Counted from the stretch's first letter, positions 12,013-24,423 are shown. The stretch: DNA of 64,000 nucleotides from Vigna angularis (GCF_016808095.1 NC_068973.1:15682501-15746500); one strand, 5' to 3'. Numbers and translations: made by a program. Notes: generated by a model from the sequence alone, not told the origin.

Positions 12013-13330
12013 TGATAACGGTTGATTTCACTGTTATTTAAGAGTACATTTTGATATCAAATGAACCTTTTTTGACATAGAAACTTGTTTGTTCTCTTGA
12101 TTTTGGTTTATTTTGGGAAATAAGAGAGTTGAGTTTACACTTGAAGATTTTATCACTAAATCCCCTTTGTTTTGTAGGAAATTGGGTTGAATTAGAAGAA
12201 GAGTTAAGTTCTCAAGAAGTTGGAACTCATAAAGGACAGAACGAGAACTAGAAGAGAAGGTTATAGAAGGTCGCACTCATGCTTGGGGGCCTTTTTCATG
12301 ACCCTCAACGCTGGAGCTTCGTAGTCACGCCTGGGCGCCCTTTTTGGGGCGCTGAGCGCCACCTTTCCTGCAACGTTTCACGCTTGAGCACCCTCCATTG
12401 GACACTGAGCGCCAATCTCTCGCAACCACGCCTGAGCTCCTTAAGTAGGGGCGCTGAGTGGTGGCAACGTTGGCCCATGGCCCAATTCAATCCTATTTAA
12501 GGATTAACTCGACCTAGAGAGGGGATCTCTTGACAGAATTAACACAAATTCATATTTTCTTCAATTCTCTGGAGGCAGAAGTGGATGCGAAAGCTCTCCT
12601 CTTCCGTTTTTAGGGTTTTTCTATCTTTTTCGTTCCATATTTCATCTAGTTTCCCCATGACGATGGGGAACTAAACATTAATTGTTGTTGGGGGATGATG
12701 TAACCTTGTGAACTCTCATGTACTTGAATTGATCTTAATTATATATGCTTCTTTCATTAATTGTTAGGATAATTCTTCTTTACTCAATGCTTGTTATGTT
12801 TAACTCATTCATGGCATGATATATGATTTGCATGAGTACTGGGAGGTATCTTACAATTCATGTTCTAGAGGATTGCTCCCAAAAGCAGTATTGCTTAGGG
12901 ATGGGGATATGTGTTTTGGTCATCTTAATTATTAGGGATGCAAGGGATTGTGGTCTAGTAATTAAGGATAGGCTTTCTTCGCCAAGGGATCGGGTTTTAA
13001 GTAATTTAGAGACTGATGCTAACAATAGAATGAAGAAGATAAATTCATATATGCATGAGAGTAAACAAGGTGAAGTCTAAACCCCAACAAAATATTCATC
13101 TCATATTCAATATCATCCATTCACGTTGTGTTTTTCTTTCAATTGGTCCAAAGTGCATTCATATTTACTTTCTTTTTTTGCATACAAAATTCCAAATTGT
13201 TCTTAAAAAGTCTTAATTAGCTGAGCAATCACATAACTGTTTAGTGCCGGGAGTCCTTTGGGATACGATACTTGGTCTTACCATTTTATGTTACTTGATA
13301 AGATTCGGTACACTTGCCGATATCCTAACA
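12013..13330 (+). repeat. 5' LTR of Athila-like Gypsy element
   Basis: 1318 bp, starting TGATAACGG and ending TATCCTAACA, followed after six bases by the primer site. Homologous LTRs lie at 28043 (plus), 32222 and 62200 (both minus). A GC-rich module of GCGCTGAGCGCC type repeats at 12325-12450, and a CCTATTTAAGG TATA-like box follows at about 12490. The small frames at 12279-12500 and 12823-13080 are LTR sequence. Confidence 0.9.
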
Positions 13331-13336
13331 AGTTTT

Positions 13337-13354
13337 TGGCGTCGTTGTTGGGGA
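13337..13354 (+). other. Primer-binding site, Athila-like
   Basis: TGGCGTCGTTGTTGGGGA, a two-change variant of the TGGCGCCGTTGCCGGGGA site known from Athila/Tat Gypsy elements. Confidence 0.85.
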
Positions 13355-13492
13355 CTCGTGGTTTAAACTATTCTATTTGTGTGATTCTTAACCGATTGGA
13401 CTTTATCTTTAATTTTTATCTTTTTATATTTTTTTTTATCTTTTTTATCTTTTAGTGCTAATTGGGTGCTCTAGTGTTTTGTTCTCTAGAGT

Positions 13493-15106
13493 ATGCAGGG
13501 TACAATTCGGACTACAAGCACAAAAGTTTTTGAACCTCTTCTTGAAGGTCTGGATAACAGTAGAAGAAAAAGGAGAAACAAGACATCCAGATAACTTTTC
13601 GCTTCTCCTAAGACTCTGTTACAGCCTTCACCTCAAAGGTTTGACCAGGAAACTGAAAATATGGCTGAAGAGTAGAATGGTAGACGTACCCTGGCAGATT
13701 ATGCAACAATCATTGGCCCTCATTATTTTAATAGCATTGCAAGGCCGAGGGTTAATGCTGCCAGCATGGATATGAAGCCTGTGTTGATTCAATTGGTGAA
13801 GAGCAACCAATTTAATGGATTGTCACATGAAAATCCATATGAGCATCTCACCACATTCAATGAAATATGCAACACTGTGAAGATCAATGATGTGCTAGAT
13901 GAGGCTATTAGACTTAGTTTGTTCCCTTTCTCTTTGGGAGGCAATGCTAAGGTGTGGTTGAACTCTTTTCCGGAGAATAGCTTTACTGAGTGGGAAGCCG
14001 TGGTTGCAAAGTTTCTAAACAAATACTTCCCACAATCAAAGGTGAATAAAGGTAAGCAGGAAATTTCTTCTTTCAGGCAGGGCATGGAGGAGACACTAGG
14101 TCAAGCTTGAGACCGATTTAAAAACTTGTTAAGAAAGATGCCTACTCATGGTTTTGATGAACCTACAATAGTCATTCTATTCCTTGGAGGTCTTAATTCA
14201 CAGACCAAATTGATGTTAGATGCCTCAGTTGGAGGTAATATAAAGTGCAAGACTCCAGAGGAAGCCTATGATCTTATTGAAAATATGGCTACAAATGATA
14301 ATGAGAGGCACAATGAAAGGACTCAATTGCAACAAAAGAGAGTTCTACAATTGCAATCTAAAGATGCTCTACTGGCACAAAATAAGATAATGACTCAACA
14401 TTTGGAGACTCTGATGAAGAAAATCTCTCAATTGCCAAGGGAGTTGTAGAATGTTTCTCAAGTTCAACAACAAGTTTTTGAGTTGTGTGGAGGTGATCAT
14501 ATTAATGGTCAATGTGCTATGCCGGAATTGACCCAAGAAGAAGTCGATTTTATGGGTCAAGGTAATCAATTTCACCAAGGTAATTACAACCAAGGGTGGA
14601 AACCTCACCCAAGTATGGATCAAGGGCAAGCTGGGCAATATAATAGACCACAACAACAACAACAACAGTGGCAACAAAAACCTTCACTATATGAGAGAAC
14701 TGCAAAGTTAGAAGAGACACTCCAACAGTTTATGCAAGTGTCTATCTCCAATCACAAAAGCACTGAAGCTGCTATAAGGAATTTGAAGATACAAGTTGGC
14801 CAACTGACAAAGAAGTTGGAGGAAAAATCTGAAAGTAGTTTGGGGCTAATACTGAAGTTAACCCTAAAGAGGAGTGTAATGCTATCATAAGCATTAGTAG
14901 TGAGAGGTTGGAAGAGAGAAAAGAGGAAGAAGAGTTGAGTGAAAAGATAGAAGATAAAGAGAGGAAAAGCAAGGTTGAGAGCAAGGAGAAGAATAAAGAA
15001 AATGAAGAAAGAAAAGAAGAAGAGGGATAGAAGAAAGAGAGAAAAATTGAGAAACTTCTTCCTTACCCTAAAGAGGTTACTAGAAAGGAAAAAGAGAGAC
15101 AAGTAG
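13493..15106 (+). pseudogene. Athila-like gag, N-terminal part, with in-frame stops
   Basis: One reading frame from ATG 13493 shows the Athila Gag start (RTLADYA near 13685), the retrotransposon Gag core (WLNSFPENSF ... FLNKYFP near 13957-14030), a Gln-rich region (14650) and a zinc-knuckle remnant LCGGDHINGQC near 14483-14515 whose expected first Cys reads Phe. Stops lie at 13592, 13673, 14108 (TGA where Trp is expected) and 14447. A shift near 14840 moves the lysine/glutamate-rich tail to another frame. At 15106 a nested LTR element cuts the gene; the frame resumes at 23538. Confidence 0.85.
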
Positions 15107-16108
15107 TGATGGAAGAAGGATCCAGCTGATTCTGGTGGAAGATGGAATCAACGGAACTTCTTCTAGGAACTTCTGGAATCTTAACTGGAAAGGAGGATAA
15201 GCATCATTTTGTAGCAGTGGAAGAAGATAAATTATGATCATGACCGGAGAAAGCATAAACTCTGGAACCCACTCTTCAAATGGTGTTTGGTGGTTGGACT
15301 GAAGGAGAATGGATGATTCGGTGATGAAGATAAGGTTGAAACAGTGATGGAGAAAATGGAATGCAAGCAGAGGTTTAAGTGTTGTACTGTGATGCATATG
15401 GTGTAGAGGAATGCTAGGAATGGAGCCTAGCTAGGGAGAGAGGCTAGAGGAAACTCTCAAGCTCTCTCTCGGTGACCTTTAAACGGAAGAACGATCTGGA
15501 ATGAATTCAACAGATTCTAATTCTTCATTTAATTCAAATGTGCCCATACAATCATAGAAGAAAGCTATTTAAAGGAAAACCAAGTCCTAGTTACAGTGTT
15601 GGATGCATTGAATAAATGCCAGCGATGCAAGGAGGAAAAACATGAAGAGCCACGTGGTCAATCAAGCTAGTAGCTGATGGTGAAGAAACGTGAGCAGCTG
15701 GTGCATCTTTAGATGCTAAGCTCAAACCCTCATCCGCTGAGCACTAGGCTTTCTTCAACATCAACGAAGCTGCTGGTTGGAATGTGACTCATGTGGCCTT
15801 CCAAAGTAGCTTGCTATGCATCGAAGTGAAGATTCCAACATTCCTCCAAGTGAAGATTTGTCTTGCTTCTTCATTCTTGATGTTTCCTTGCTTCTTGATT
15901 TATCAAGCTTCTTGGCTATTTGATCCATGATCTCCTAGCTTTATTAGACCCTACAAAACACATATAAACATATTAAAGAGAATCCTACTAAGACTTAGAG
16001 AAGAAAATCAAGAAAGAGCTTGTAAAAGTCGTTGTCCAACTTCCCTTTCTTAGCCTTAGCTTAAGTTCGTACTCCTTTGAATGGAATGCCCTAAATGGGT
16101 TTCCATCA
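15107..16108 (-). repeat. 3' LTR of the gag-only element
   Basis: Begins TGATGGAAGA and ends TTTCCATCA; the terminal eight bases TGATGGAA/TTCCATCA form an inverted repeat. Nearly identical to 22537-23537, with scattered substitutions, mostly transitions. Confidence 0.93.
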
Positions 16109-16109
16109 T

Positions 16110-16122
16110 ACCCTCCCTCTTG
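16110..16122 (-). other. Polypurine tract of the gag-only element
   Basis: The minus strand reads CAAGAGGGAGGGT directly before the 3' LTR. Confidence 0.65.
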
Positions 16123-16176
16123 AAAAACGATTTGTCCTCAAATCGGAAAGATATAAAGAAGCACAACTTTGATTTT

Positions 16177-17256
16177 TCACTTTCCTCCTGGATCAAAAAT
16201 ATATCTACAATGAGCATAAAATATATCTCCAATTAGTATCAATCCAAGAAAGAATTGTTTTATGGAAGTAACTTTAGAATAAGGACTTTGTTTTAGAGTT
16301 TTAAGGAAATTTAAAAGTCCTAATTCACAAGTCATTTTTCTTTTATCTTGAGTTTCTTGTATCCCTAAGGGTAACAATAACTCAAGATTTAAATTGCCAT
16401 ATTTTGAAGAGGGTAGTATAATGAAAATTGGTGTGGCAATTAGTTTAAAAGAGAAGTTATCATGCAAAGATATAAAGATAATTGAAGAAGAATTAAAAGA
16501 TTGGAAACCTTCCCTTTTTGGTTCCCTTTGAACTGTAGGAGTAGAATTTGCCATCACTAGCAATTGCTCCTTTTCTCTCTTTTCTTTTTCTCTTCTCTCT
16601 TCTTCTTTTCTTCTCTCATCTTCTTCTGTCTTCTCTTCTTCTCTCTTTCTCTTTTCTTCTTCTCTCTTTCTCTTTTCTTCTTCTATCTTTTCTCTTAATT
16701 CCTCTTCTCTCCTTCTAGTCTCTCTCTTTCTTCTCTTATCCAATAGTTTCTCAAGTTTTTCTTTAAATTCAATTTCCCTACTAGAGAAACCATCTAGACC
16801 TTTCATAATTGTTTTTCCCTCTTGAATGAGGTGTCCCATTAATTCTAGGTCTCTCTTGGCTGAAGGAGGAACAAAATTTCTTCTCATGCAAGCTCTTAGT
16901 TCATACCAATCATGAATGGAGGATTTTCTACCTTTCTTGACACTATATTGCTTATGATTCCACTACTCACTCTCATGTTCTTCTAATCTAGAAAGATATA
17001 TGTTAAGAGCAAAGGATTCACTATCTCTAGCAAGAAAAGCATGTATTTTATCAATTTTTCTTTCCCAAGCTAAGTATGTTAAAGCATTAATGTCTTTACC
17101 AAAAAATGGAATATCTTTCCTAGCTTGGCTGTACCTTTCATCCTTCCTTCTTTCTTTTTGTTCACCCTCGTTTTGATTTTTCATGTATTGGGCAAACAAG
17201 TTCCTGAGCTCACTCATTTCTATTCCTCTCTTGGCGATCATGATTTCCTCAGACAT
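16177..17256 (-). pseudogene. Gag of the non-autonomous LTR element, one amber stop
   Basis: From ATG 17256 one frame of 360 codons runs to 16177, broken only by TAG at 16963-16965. It reads LAWERKIDKI, then after the stop WNHKQ, an MRRNFVPP motif and LIQEG, matching the Gypsy retrotransposon Gag core (the WW ... RF-P layout). The stop falls where the family has the first Trp of a WW pair, so a single G-to-A change explains it. A highly charged Arg/Glu/Lys coiled coil follows (about 16560-16740), then a C-terminal domain ending YIFDPGGK. No zinc knuckle or protease is present. Confidence 0.8.
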
Positions 17257-18587
17257 CTTTTTAATTTCAAAAGTGGATTCTTAGTTTGAAAAGGTTTAAG
17301 ATTTTACCAAGAGACAATTCCCAGGTAAGAGAGGTGAGCCAAAGGCTGCTTAAATACCAAGTCTTACCTAGCCAGAATGTCTAAGGTTACTTACTTGACC
17401 ATTTTCAAAGTAAGATTCACTATTGAATTTAAAAATGGACTCAAACAATCAAAATGAAAGATAAAACACCTAGACTTCTAATGGAACAAAAGCCTCGAGC
17501 ATGAAAATAAAACAAAAGAAATCCTAGGTGAGGCTTGTAGCTTTGGCTAACAAGACACACTCACCGTCTACTATCAAAGAAAACAAAGAAAATTGCCAAG
17601 ATTGGAGAGAGCACCAAGGACTCTTCCAAACACTTGGTCTTAAATGGCGTTTTAAAAATAAAAGAAACTAACACAAAAACCTATTACACATTAAAATGAA
17701 GAAAACAATTGCAAAACAATTACAAAAGATTCAAGCATCTGCCACGGTCCTGGTTCATCCTGTAGGAGAAATTCATGTGCCCAGATATGGCTTCTTGACA
17801 ACTTTGGGTATCTTGGTTAGTCCCATCCTCTACACCTTCAAGTCAAGGTTGTCCTCGTGCTTAATGACTCAACAGATCCATTCTTCACTTGTAGACTTCC
17901 TACACTGCATTCTGGTAAACTGATGCACTAGCTATATGACACCAATTAAATCAGACCTGCACAACTACATAAAAAACAACATATACACCAAATGATAGCA
18001 TTGACAGGTGGAAATTAAAAGGTAGTCACAACAGCTTTAGATTTAAGTGCAGAAACAACTTTTTAAAAACTGATACAATGCAATGGTAAAGGAAGAACAA
18101 GTTGATTCACAATTGATTATGACAAGAACAACCTTTACAGCAAATCAATGAGTTGAACTGGACAGAAACAATGGACCAAACTAGTCAAAACAATGTCTTG
18201 AATTAATTCAAAATCAGTGGACCATGTTAATCAAATCAATGGACAAAGAGTCATGTGATGTAATGTAGAACACATAAACTAAACTTAATCACTCAACCTA
18301 AATAGAATGGAAATATGCACAAATTAAACTTAGTTGTGTAACTGCTCAAGTCATCACAATGAGGTTCTGTTATGCTCTCTCATAGTCCACTCTGCTCAAT
18401 CCCTATCAGATTCACTGGCCAACTTCCAAACTACTGCAACTTTGTGTATTTCACCTTTTGGAACAACTTTTATCCTTGTAGAGGTTAACCAAACAAAAAC
18501 TGTATAACTCTAACTGGTTAGCACATTTTAGATTCAAAACTGGACTTATTTCACACTTGAAACTACAACACCTCTCACCAAAGGTTA
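17257..18587. other. Untranslated interior of the gag-only element
   Basis: No coding domain was recognised on either strand. It lies upstream of gag in the element's own direction, so it is probably leader sequence or filler from older insertions. Confidence 0.4.
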
Positions 18588-19340
18588 TTGTTACCAATGA
18601 GGAGCATTGGTAGCTTGAAGCTACTGTGAAGTTTTGATGATGATAAAAGCTGAAGAATTGAAGACTCTAAGTGCATCTTTGTTAAACGCATTTTGTAGTT
18701 GGGAGATGTCTTTTCAGTTTCTGACCCTGGGCTTATAAATAGATTTTTCCATAACTCTTAGAACATAACTTTTCATTTTGAGAATATTAGAGCTTTGTGC
18801 CTAAGGGAAGCTCTCTGAGAGTGAAAAGGGATCTATGCCATTTGAGAATACAGTTTGTCTGAGGAAGTTCTCAAGTGATAGAGTTGCTTAAGTCAAGTCT
18901 TGTGAATAGGAGAAGCTCGCGCTTAGTGTGTCTAAGGTCGGAGCGGTTCTCTTCAAGTTGGCTGAGCAGGTTCTTCCGGTTCGTTTGTCGAAGGAAGGTT
19001 CTTCCATTCGTTTATCGAACGAAAGGTGTTCTCGTTTCTTAATCTTTACTTCATATCTTGTAATATGTACAAACATTATTTTAGTAAAAAATGTTAATCA
19101 CTATTCATAGTGATTAACGACTGGACATAGAATCTTTTGATTCGAACCAGGATAAAATTTCTGTGTTAATTTTCTTGAACTCTACACTCTTTAAACTCTT
19201 AGCACATCAATTGTTTGATAAAAGTTCTCTAAGAAAATAAATTTTTGAAACCGACTATTTTAACTTGATTTGTGACTGTAACACCCTTTCCGCTTACTTT
19301 ATTTCGCTGCGCGAATCTATGATACCAGTTGTCCTGATAC
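18588..19340 (+). repeat. Possible solo LTR, Copia type, inside the gag-only element
   Basis: Starts near TGTTACCAATGAGG and carries GATTCGAACCAGGATAAAAT near 19139-19158, a variant of the LTR motif shared by families A to C. No target duplication was found and the right border is unclear. Confidence 0.35.
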
Positions 19341-20906
19341 CGACAATTTGGCTTTAGGTGCAGCCACACAAACTCTATTTCTGCATTGTTTTAGGGTACT
19401 CTAGCAAGTTTCTTTTAGAGGATAGACACTCAATCTTACAATCCCTCAGCTATTTGGCTTGTGTTTCAAAATTTGGTTAGTGGAGTTGCCAAATTTTCAC
19501 TCTTTTTCTCACTGCAGAATGGTGTTTCAGGAAGCTATTTTTCCTTGTATTGAAGGCACTTGGATCAAGATCTATACAAGTTTCCACCCCTCAAGATGCT
19601 ACCACTAGCATGAGCCATCATCCTAGCACAAACTCTGCACCAATAATCATCTAAAGAACACCACAAATCAAGAAGAAACTAACCAAATTACAAGAATTTT
19701 TAGTTGAACCAGATTTAATTTGATGGACAAAACCAGAATTCCAAGAATGACAAATCAATGAATTAAAGCTACCAAAACAGGTTGGCACGTCAAAAGGAAC
19801 TTATGAATGGTTCTAGAACAAATTAATAAAGCAAGTAAAACCAAAATGTAGGTTGAAATCAAGGTTAAACCAAACTGTTTGATATTTTCCCAAAACTGTT
19901 TGATGAAATGCCCCAAAGAGAATCAGATTTTGTGTTTTATGGTTTTAATTGCCTGAAACTAGATTGCACGGTTCTGCAGGCTTTTTAACACTTGATATGG
20001 CTTATTTTTATCATTTATTTTCAATCTTAAACCCTAAACCAGCTCTTGCTACAATCCAAATTGAAATTTGAAGATCAAATCATCAAAACAGATTCAGTTT
20101 TCAACACTGCACTAGAAAATTTTGGCTTGATTTTGGTGATTTGAAACTCAACTTTGCACAGAAGTGGCTTAAACTCGAAATGAATCACTTCAGAAACTTT
20201 AATTAGTGATTTGAAACGTGTTCAAACTCTGAAATGAGTTAAAAACAGATTGCTACTCAAATTGACCTTGCCACTTCCTAATTTAACTCAAAATATGATG
20301 GTTTAAGAAACAACTCTGCGCTTAGGCCAAGATATTACTAATTGAAATCTGCTAGCAACTTTTAAACACCATTTTAAACTTGTTCAAGCTATCAAATAGC
20401 TCAAAATTAGCAGAAATCAAAATCAGACCTTGTTATGGCAAATTTATGCAGAAAAATACCCCATCAATCCACTAAAATGAAGTTTGATTGATTCAAAAGC
20501 TATGACAACAATTAAAATGACTCAAGGAAGTCTTAATACACTAGATCAAGCTGGAAATTATCAGCTAGAATGAATTAAATTCGGATTAGACAACCAAGGA
20601 TTTTAAGCACGGTGAAATGCTTGAAATAAGGCAAAACTAGTAGGTGTTTCTGGTTTATGAGGCAACCAAGCTATGCTAGATGCATTTTGTTGCTTGTTAT
20701 GGTTTGCCATACCTTTTGCAACCTTAGACAACGCCAAACAGTGGTGGACAATGCATCAGAACATACTTAAAAGAATTAAAACAGATTCAAAGAAAACTTA
20801 AACCAGAAATGAATTTTCAATCAGATTTGAAACTTGAACCAGAGTTTTAGTGATTCTGCTCATATCACCAAGGCTAGATTAAGCTCTCATTGCCTTATTT
20901 GGTTGA
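19341..20906. other. Interior of the gag-only element, no gene seen
   Basis: AT-rich, low-complexity sequence with many short related phrases (AAACTTGAACC, CAGATTT types). No reading frame or domain recognised. Confidence 0.4.
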
Positions 20907-22157
20907 CGGTTTAATACCTATTTTGGTCCCTCTTTTTGTAGGGTCTGTTCAAAGTTGTCCTCCTTTTTTTCAAAAGTTCACTAACATCCTACTTCTCGCA
21001 AAAACGATGCACGTTAGTCCTTTTTGGTTACGGCGTTAAAAAGACTAATAGCACAGCTGCCCAGCTGGCAAAAAACTGATGAGTTGTACAGTTTTGGTTG
21101 ACGTGTTAAATTGAATTGCTGATTTATCCTGAAAGCAAAGGGATTCATGGTTGTTTTTCCCAAATTTAAAAGCAAAGTTAGGGTTGTTGGTGATTCGTGC
21201 TACATTTGTTCTCAAATCTAAAAGCAAAGGTTAGGGTTCTTGGAGATTCGTGCTACTGTTGTTCCGAAATTTAAAAGCAAAGGGTTAGGGTTAGGGATGA
21301 CTTCATCACAAAGTTGTTCTTCCCCTCGAAACAGCACCGTGTGAGGATTGCGAAAATCCTTTAGACGTTGCCTTTGGCCTTTTGAACAATATACCTCCCA
21401 TTATTCATCAAGAAAACATAGCACAAAGTAGGGTCCTTGTAAATCTTCGACTTCGCTTCCAGATTGCTCTTTAACAGCTCCATTATCCAATCCATTTGCA
21501 CTGACAGAGAAGATGAAGAGTGGACTCTATCATCAAGCTTCGGGTACTCTTTCAGAAACCTGCTCCAAGCTCTGACGCGATCGACACGCCGCACAGAGGT
21601 AGTTCATCACGTTGCGAGTTATCGAGTGCAGACAGCCACCGAAAACCGCCGTCTTCCCTGGATCTCGGCGAATTAAATTCTTCAGCTCCATAAAAATGCC
21701 CCTAATTGATTCCCCTAGCCTTTTCCAAATCGTAATCACTTCGTTCCTAAGCGAGACGCTGAACTGATCAGAAAACAGGGCTTCAAATTTGGGAATTAGG
21801 TCACGAAGCGTCTCGAACACGTCAAGGATTTTGAACAGCCGTTCCGGAGACAAACCTCCATGAATGAAATTCAACAACTGAATCGCGGATCCGCGACAAA
21901 CCGCCATGAATGAAATCCATGAATCCTTTGTTTTCAGGATGAATCAGCAATTCAATTTAACACGTCAACGAAAACTGTACAACTCATCAGTTTTTTGCCA
22001 GCGGGCAGCTGTGCCGTTAGTCTTTTTAACGCCGTAACCAAAAAGGACTAACGTGCATCGCTTTTGCGAGAAGTTGGATGTTAGTGAATTTTTGAAAAAA
22101 AAGAGGACAACTTTGAACAGACCCTACAAAAAAAGGGACCAAAATAGGTATTAAACC
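20907..22157. mobile_element. Pack-MULE-like element carrying an EXO70 fragment
   Basis: Long terminal inverted repeats of about 230 bp start GGTTTAATACCTATTTTGG (20908) and end in its reverse complement (22157). An exact 9-bp duplication TTTGGTTGA lies at 20898-20906 and 22158-22166, with one extra base (C, 20907) on the left. Terminal repeat type and duplication length fit Mutator-like elements. The centre (about 21300-21907) is not transposase but cellular exocyst gene sequence. Confidence 0.88.
21361..21907 (-). pseudogene. EXO70-like: Captured EXO70 exocyst subunit gene fragment
   Basis: Minus-strand frames 21907-21533 and 21594-21361 together read as middle-to-late EXO70: GLSPERLFKILDVFETLRDL, then EALFSDQF, FGGCLHSITRNVMNYL, SVQMDWIMELLKSNLEAKSK and YVFLMNNGRYIVQKAKG. 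Known EXO70 proteins, subunits of the exocyst that tethers secretory vesicles to the plasma membrane, have these motifs in this order. A frameshift near 21595 separates the halves, and the N-terminal and final parts are missing. Plant EXO70 genes are often intron-poor, so genomic or cDNA capture cannot be told apart. The direction relative to the element is minus. It is flanked directly by the inverted repeats. Confidence 0.85.
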
Positions 22158-22536
22158 TTTGGTTGATATATGAATTCACTTTCATCTTAACTCAAGCACA
22201 TCCAAACACCAAAGTAGGAAAACCAGCTTTAATGACAAATTAAAAACACTGCATCTGAATTTTGAGCACATGGCTTTAACATACTAGAATTGAATTCTAA
22301 AGCTGGAAATGACTCAAACAAGTAAATCACTGATTAAAATGTGTAGAAAAACAAGAACACACATCACATTCAATGAAACACTGATGCACAAAAGAAATGA
22401 CCAAGCACAATTGATGAAATAGTAACAAGAATGATAAAACAGAACAAGACCATGGATGTAACTATAAGACAACACAAAAATCATATAAAGACACTTAGCT
22501 CAAGCGTGGAATTCGACCACAGCTCCTGATACCACA
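22158..22536 (-). other. 5' leader and primer site of the gag-only element
   Basis: The minus strand at 22534-22522 reads TGGTATCAGGAGC, an initiator-Met tRNA-type primer site, two bases from the 5' LTR. The remaining leader has no gene. Confidence 0.7.
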
Positions 22537-23537
22537 AGATGGAAGAAGGATCCAGCTGATTCTGGTGGAAGATGGAATCAATAGAACTTCTTCTAGGAAC
22601 TTCTGGAATCTGAACTGGAAAGGAGGATAAGCATCATTTTGTTGCAGCGGAAGAAGATGAATTATGGTGATGACCGGAGAAAGCGTAAACTCTGGAACCC
22701 ACTTTTCAAATGGTGTTCGGTGGTTGGATTGAAGGAGAATGGATGATTCGGTGATGAAGATAAGGTTGAAACAGTGATGGAGAAAATGGAATGAAGGCAG
22801 AGGTTAAAGTGCTGTACTGTGATGCGGATGGTGTAGAGGAATGCTAGGAATGGAGCCTAGCTAGGGAGAGAGGCTAGAGGAAACTCTCAAGCTCTCTCTC
22901 GGTGACCTTCAAACGGAAGAATGATCTAGAATGAATTCAACAGATTCTAATTCTTTATTTAATTCAAAGGTGCCGATACAATCATAGAAGCCAGCAATTT
23001 AAAGGAAAACCAAGTCCTAGTTACAGTGTTGGATGCATTGAATAAATGCCAGCGATGCAAGGAGGAAAAACGTGAAGAGCCACATGGTCAATCAAGCGAG
23101 TAGCTGATGGTGAAGAAACGTGAGTAGCTGGTGCATCTTCAAATGCTAAGCTCAAACCCTCATCCGCTGACCACTAGGCTTTCTTCAACTTAACCAAGCT
23201 GCTGGTTGGATTGTGACTCATGTGGCCTTCCAAAACAGCTTGTTATGCATCCAAGTGAAGATTCCAACATTCCTCTAAGTGAAGATTTGGCTTGCTTTTT
23301 GATTCTTGATGTTTCCTTGCTTCTTGATTTAACAAGCTTCTTGGCTATTTGATCCATGATCTCCTTGCTTTATTAGACCCTACAAAACACATATAAACAT
23401 ATTAAAGAGAATCCTACTAAGACTTAGAGAAGAAAATCAAGAAAGAGCTTCTAAAAGTCCTTCTCCAACTTCCCTTTCTTAGCCTTAACTTAAGTTCGTA
23501 CTCCTTTGAATTGAATGCCCTAAATGGGTTTCCATCA
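22537..23537 (-). repeat. 5' LTR of the gag-only element
   Basis: Nearly identical partner of 15107-16108. Its inner end has lost the canonical CA (the plus strand starts AGATGGAAG rather than TGATGGAAG). Its plus-strand end TTTCCATCA is followed by the AGTAG duplication. Confidence 0.93.
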
Positions 23538-24423
23538 AGTAGGGTGTTTTAAGGAGATATTCAAGAAATTAGGGGTTACCATTCCATTGACTGAAGCACT
23601 ACATCAAATTCCTGCATATGCAAGTTGGTTGAAAAAGCCCCTCAAAAAGAAAAATCATGTAGATGAGGGAACCATTGAAGTACAAGGAAATTGTAGTGTG
23701 ATTTTGCAAAAGACACTCCCTCCTAAAGTCAAAGATCCGGGAAGATTCACTATTCCTTGCAATATTGGAAAGTGTAAAGTAGGGAAAACTTTAATTGATT
23801 TAGGGGCTAGCATCAACTTGATTCCCTTATCTATGATAAAGAAGATTGGTGATCTTGAGGTCAAGCCGACAAAGATAGTGTTGCAAGTGGCGGATGAATC
23901 TATCAAAAATCCTTATGGCATAGTGGAGGACGTTGTCGTGCAAGTTGATAAACTAAAATTCCCGATAGATTTTGTGGTAATGGAGATGGAGGAAGATTTG
24001 AAGATTCCTGGAAGGCCAATCATGAAGACAACAAAGGTTGTCATCAAGGTAGATGATGGAGTTTTAATTCTTAAAGACCAAGATGATGAGGTGATTTTCA
24101 ATGTCTTTGATGATGAGCAGCCGATTCAAGAGAAGAAGGCTAGTCCAAAAGATACAGAAGTGTCAAAGGCTAGTGTATCTAAACAAGCTGCTAGCTCAGT
24201 CAAGAAAGGTAAGAATCGTTTCTTGTCTCTGGTAAAGGAAGAAGAGAAGGAGACTCAAGTCAAGATAATCCACCAAGACTTGAAGATTGAAGATGAAGAA
24301 TTCAAACCTGGCAAACCAGTTAAATACAGGAACAAGTTTTGGATTGTGAAGGAGATTAAAGAGAATGGAGTTATTGAGATTGAAGCACCATATTCTAGAA
24401 GAGTTAAGAAGGTGGACAAGTAG
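23538..24423 (+). pseudogene. Athila-like gag-protease, C-terminal part
   Basis: Reading in phase with the gag portion left of the insertion, this segment starts CFKEIFKKLGVTIPL, then shows the retropepsin-like domain with DLGASINLIP near 23800-23830 (the Athila version of the D-S/T-G motif) and GRPIMKT near 24012-24032, where ILGRP is usual, implying a small deletion. A Lys-rich tail ends at 24423. It should cleave Gag. No reverse transcriptase follows. The upstream start at 23524 belongs to the nested LTR and is not real. Confidence 0.82.

Larger units (their letters stand above)
15107..23537 (-). mobile_element. Non-autonomous, gag-only LTR retrotransposon nested in Athila-like gag
   Basis: Two LTRs of about 1 kb (15107-16108 and 22537-23537) bound an interior with a minus-strand gag frame only. 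An exact AGTAG duplication flanks it (15102-15106 and 23538-23542). The purine tract at 16110-16122 and the primer site at 22522-22534 fix the orientation as minus. No protease, reverse transcriptase or integrase was found in the 6.4-kb interior, so it would need enzymes from a relative. A Pack-MULE-like element (20907-22157) sits inside. Confidence 0.93.

Noticed and set aside
12279..12500. Small frames in a GC-rich block
   Set aside because: Inside the LTR; they arise from GCGCTGAGCGCC-type repeats.
14752..15102. Leu/Phe-rich minus-strand frame resembling membrane segments
   Set aside because: Opposite strand of the Lys/Glu-rich gag tail; hydrophobicity is an artefact of the complement.
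21464..21676. Plus-strand frame in the EXO70 segment
   Set aside because: Antisense shadow of the minus-strand EXO70 reading.
23524..23537. ATG of the long protease frame at 23524
   Set aside because: It lies in the nested LTR; the true reading continues from the gag segment left of the insertion.
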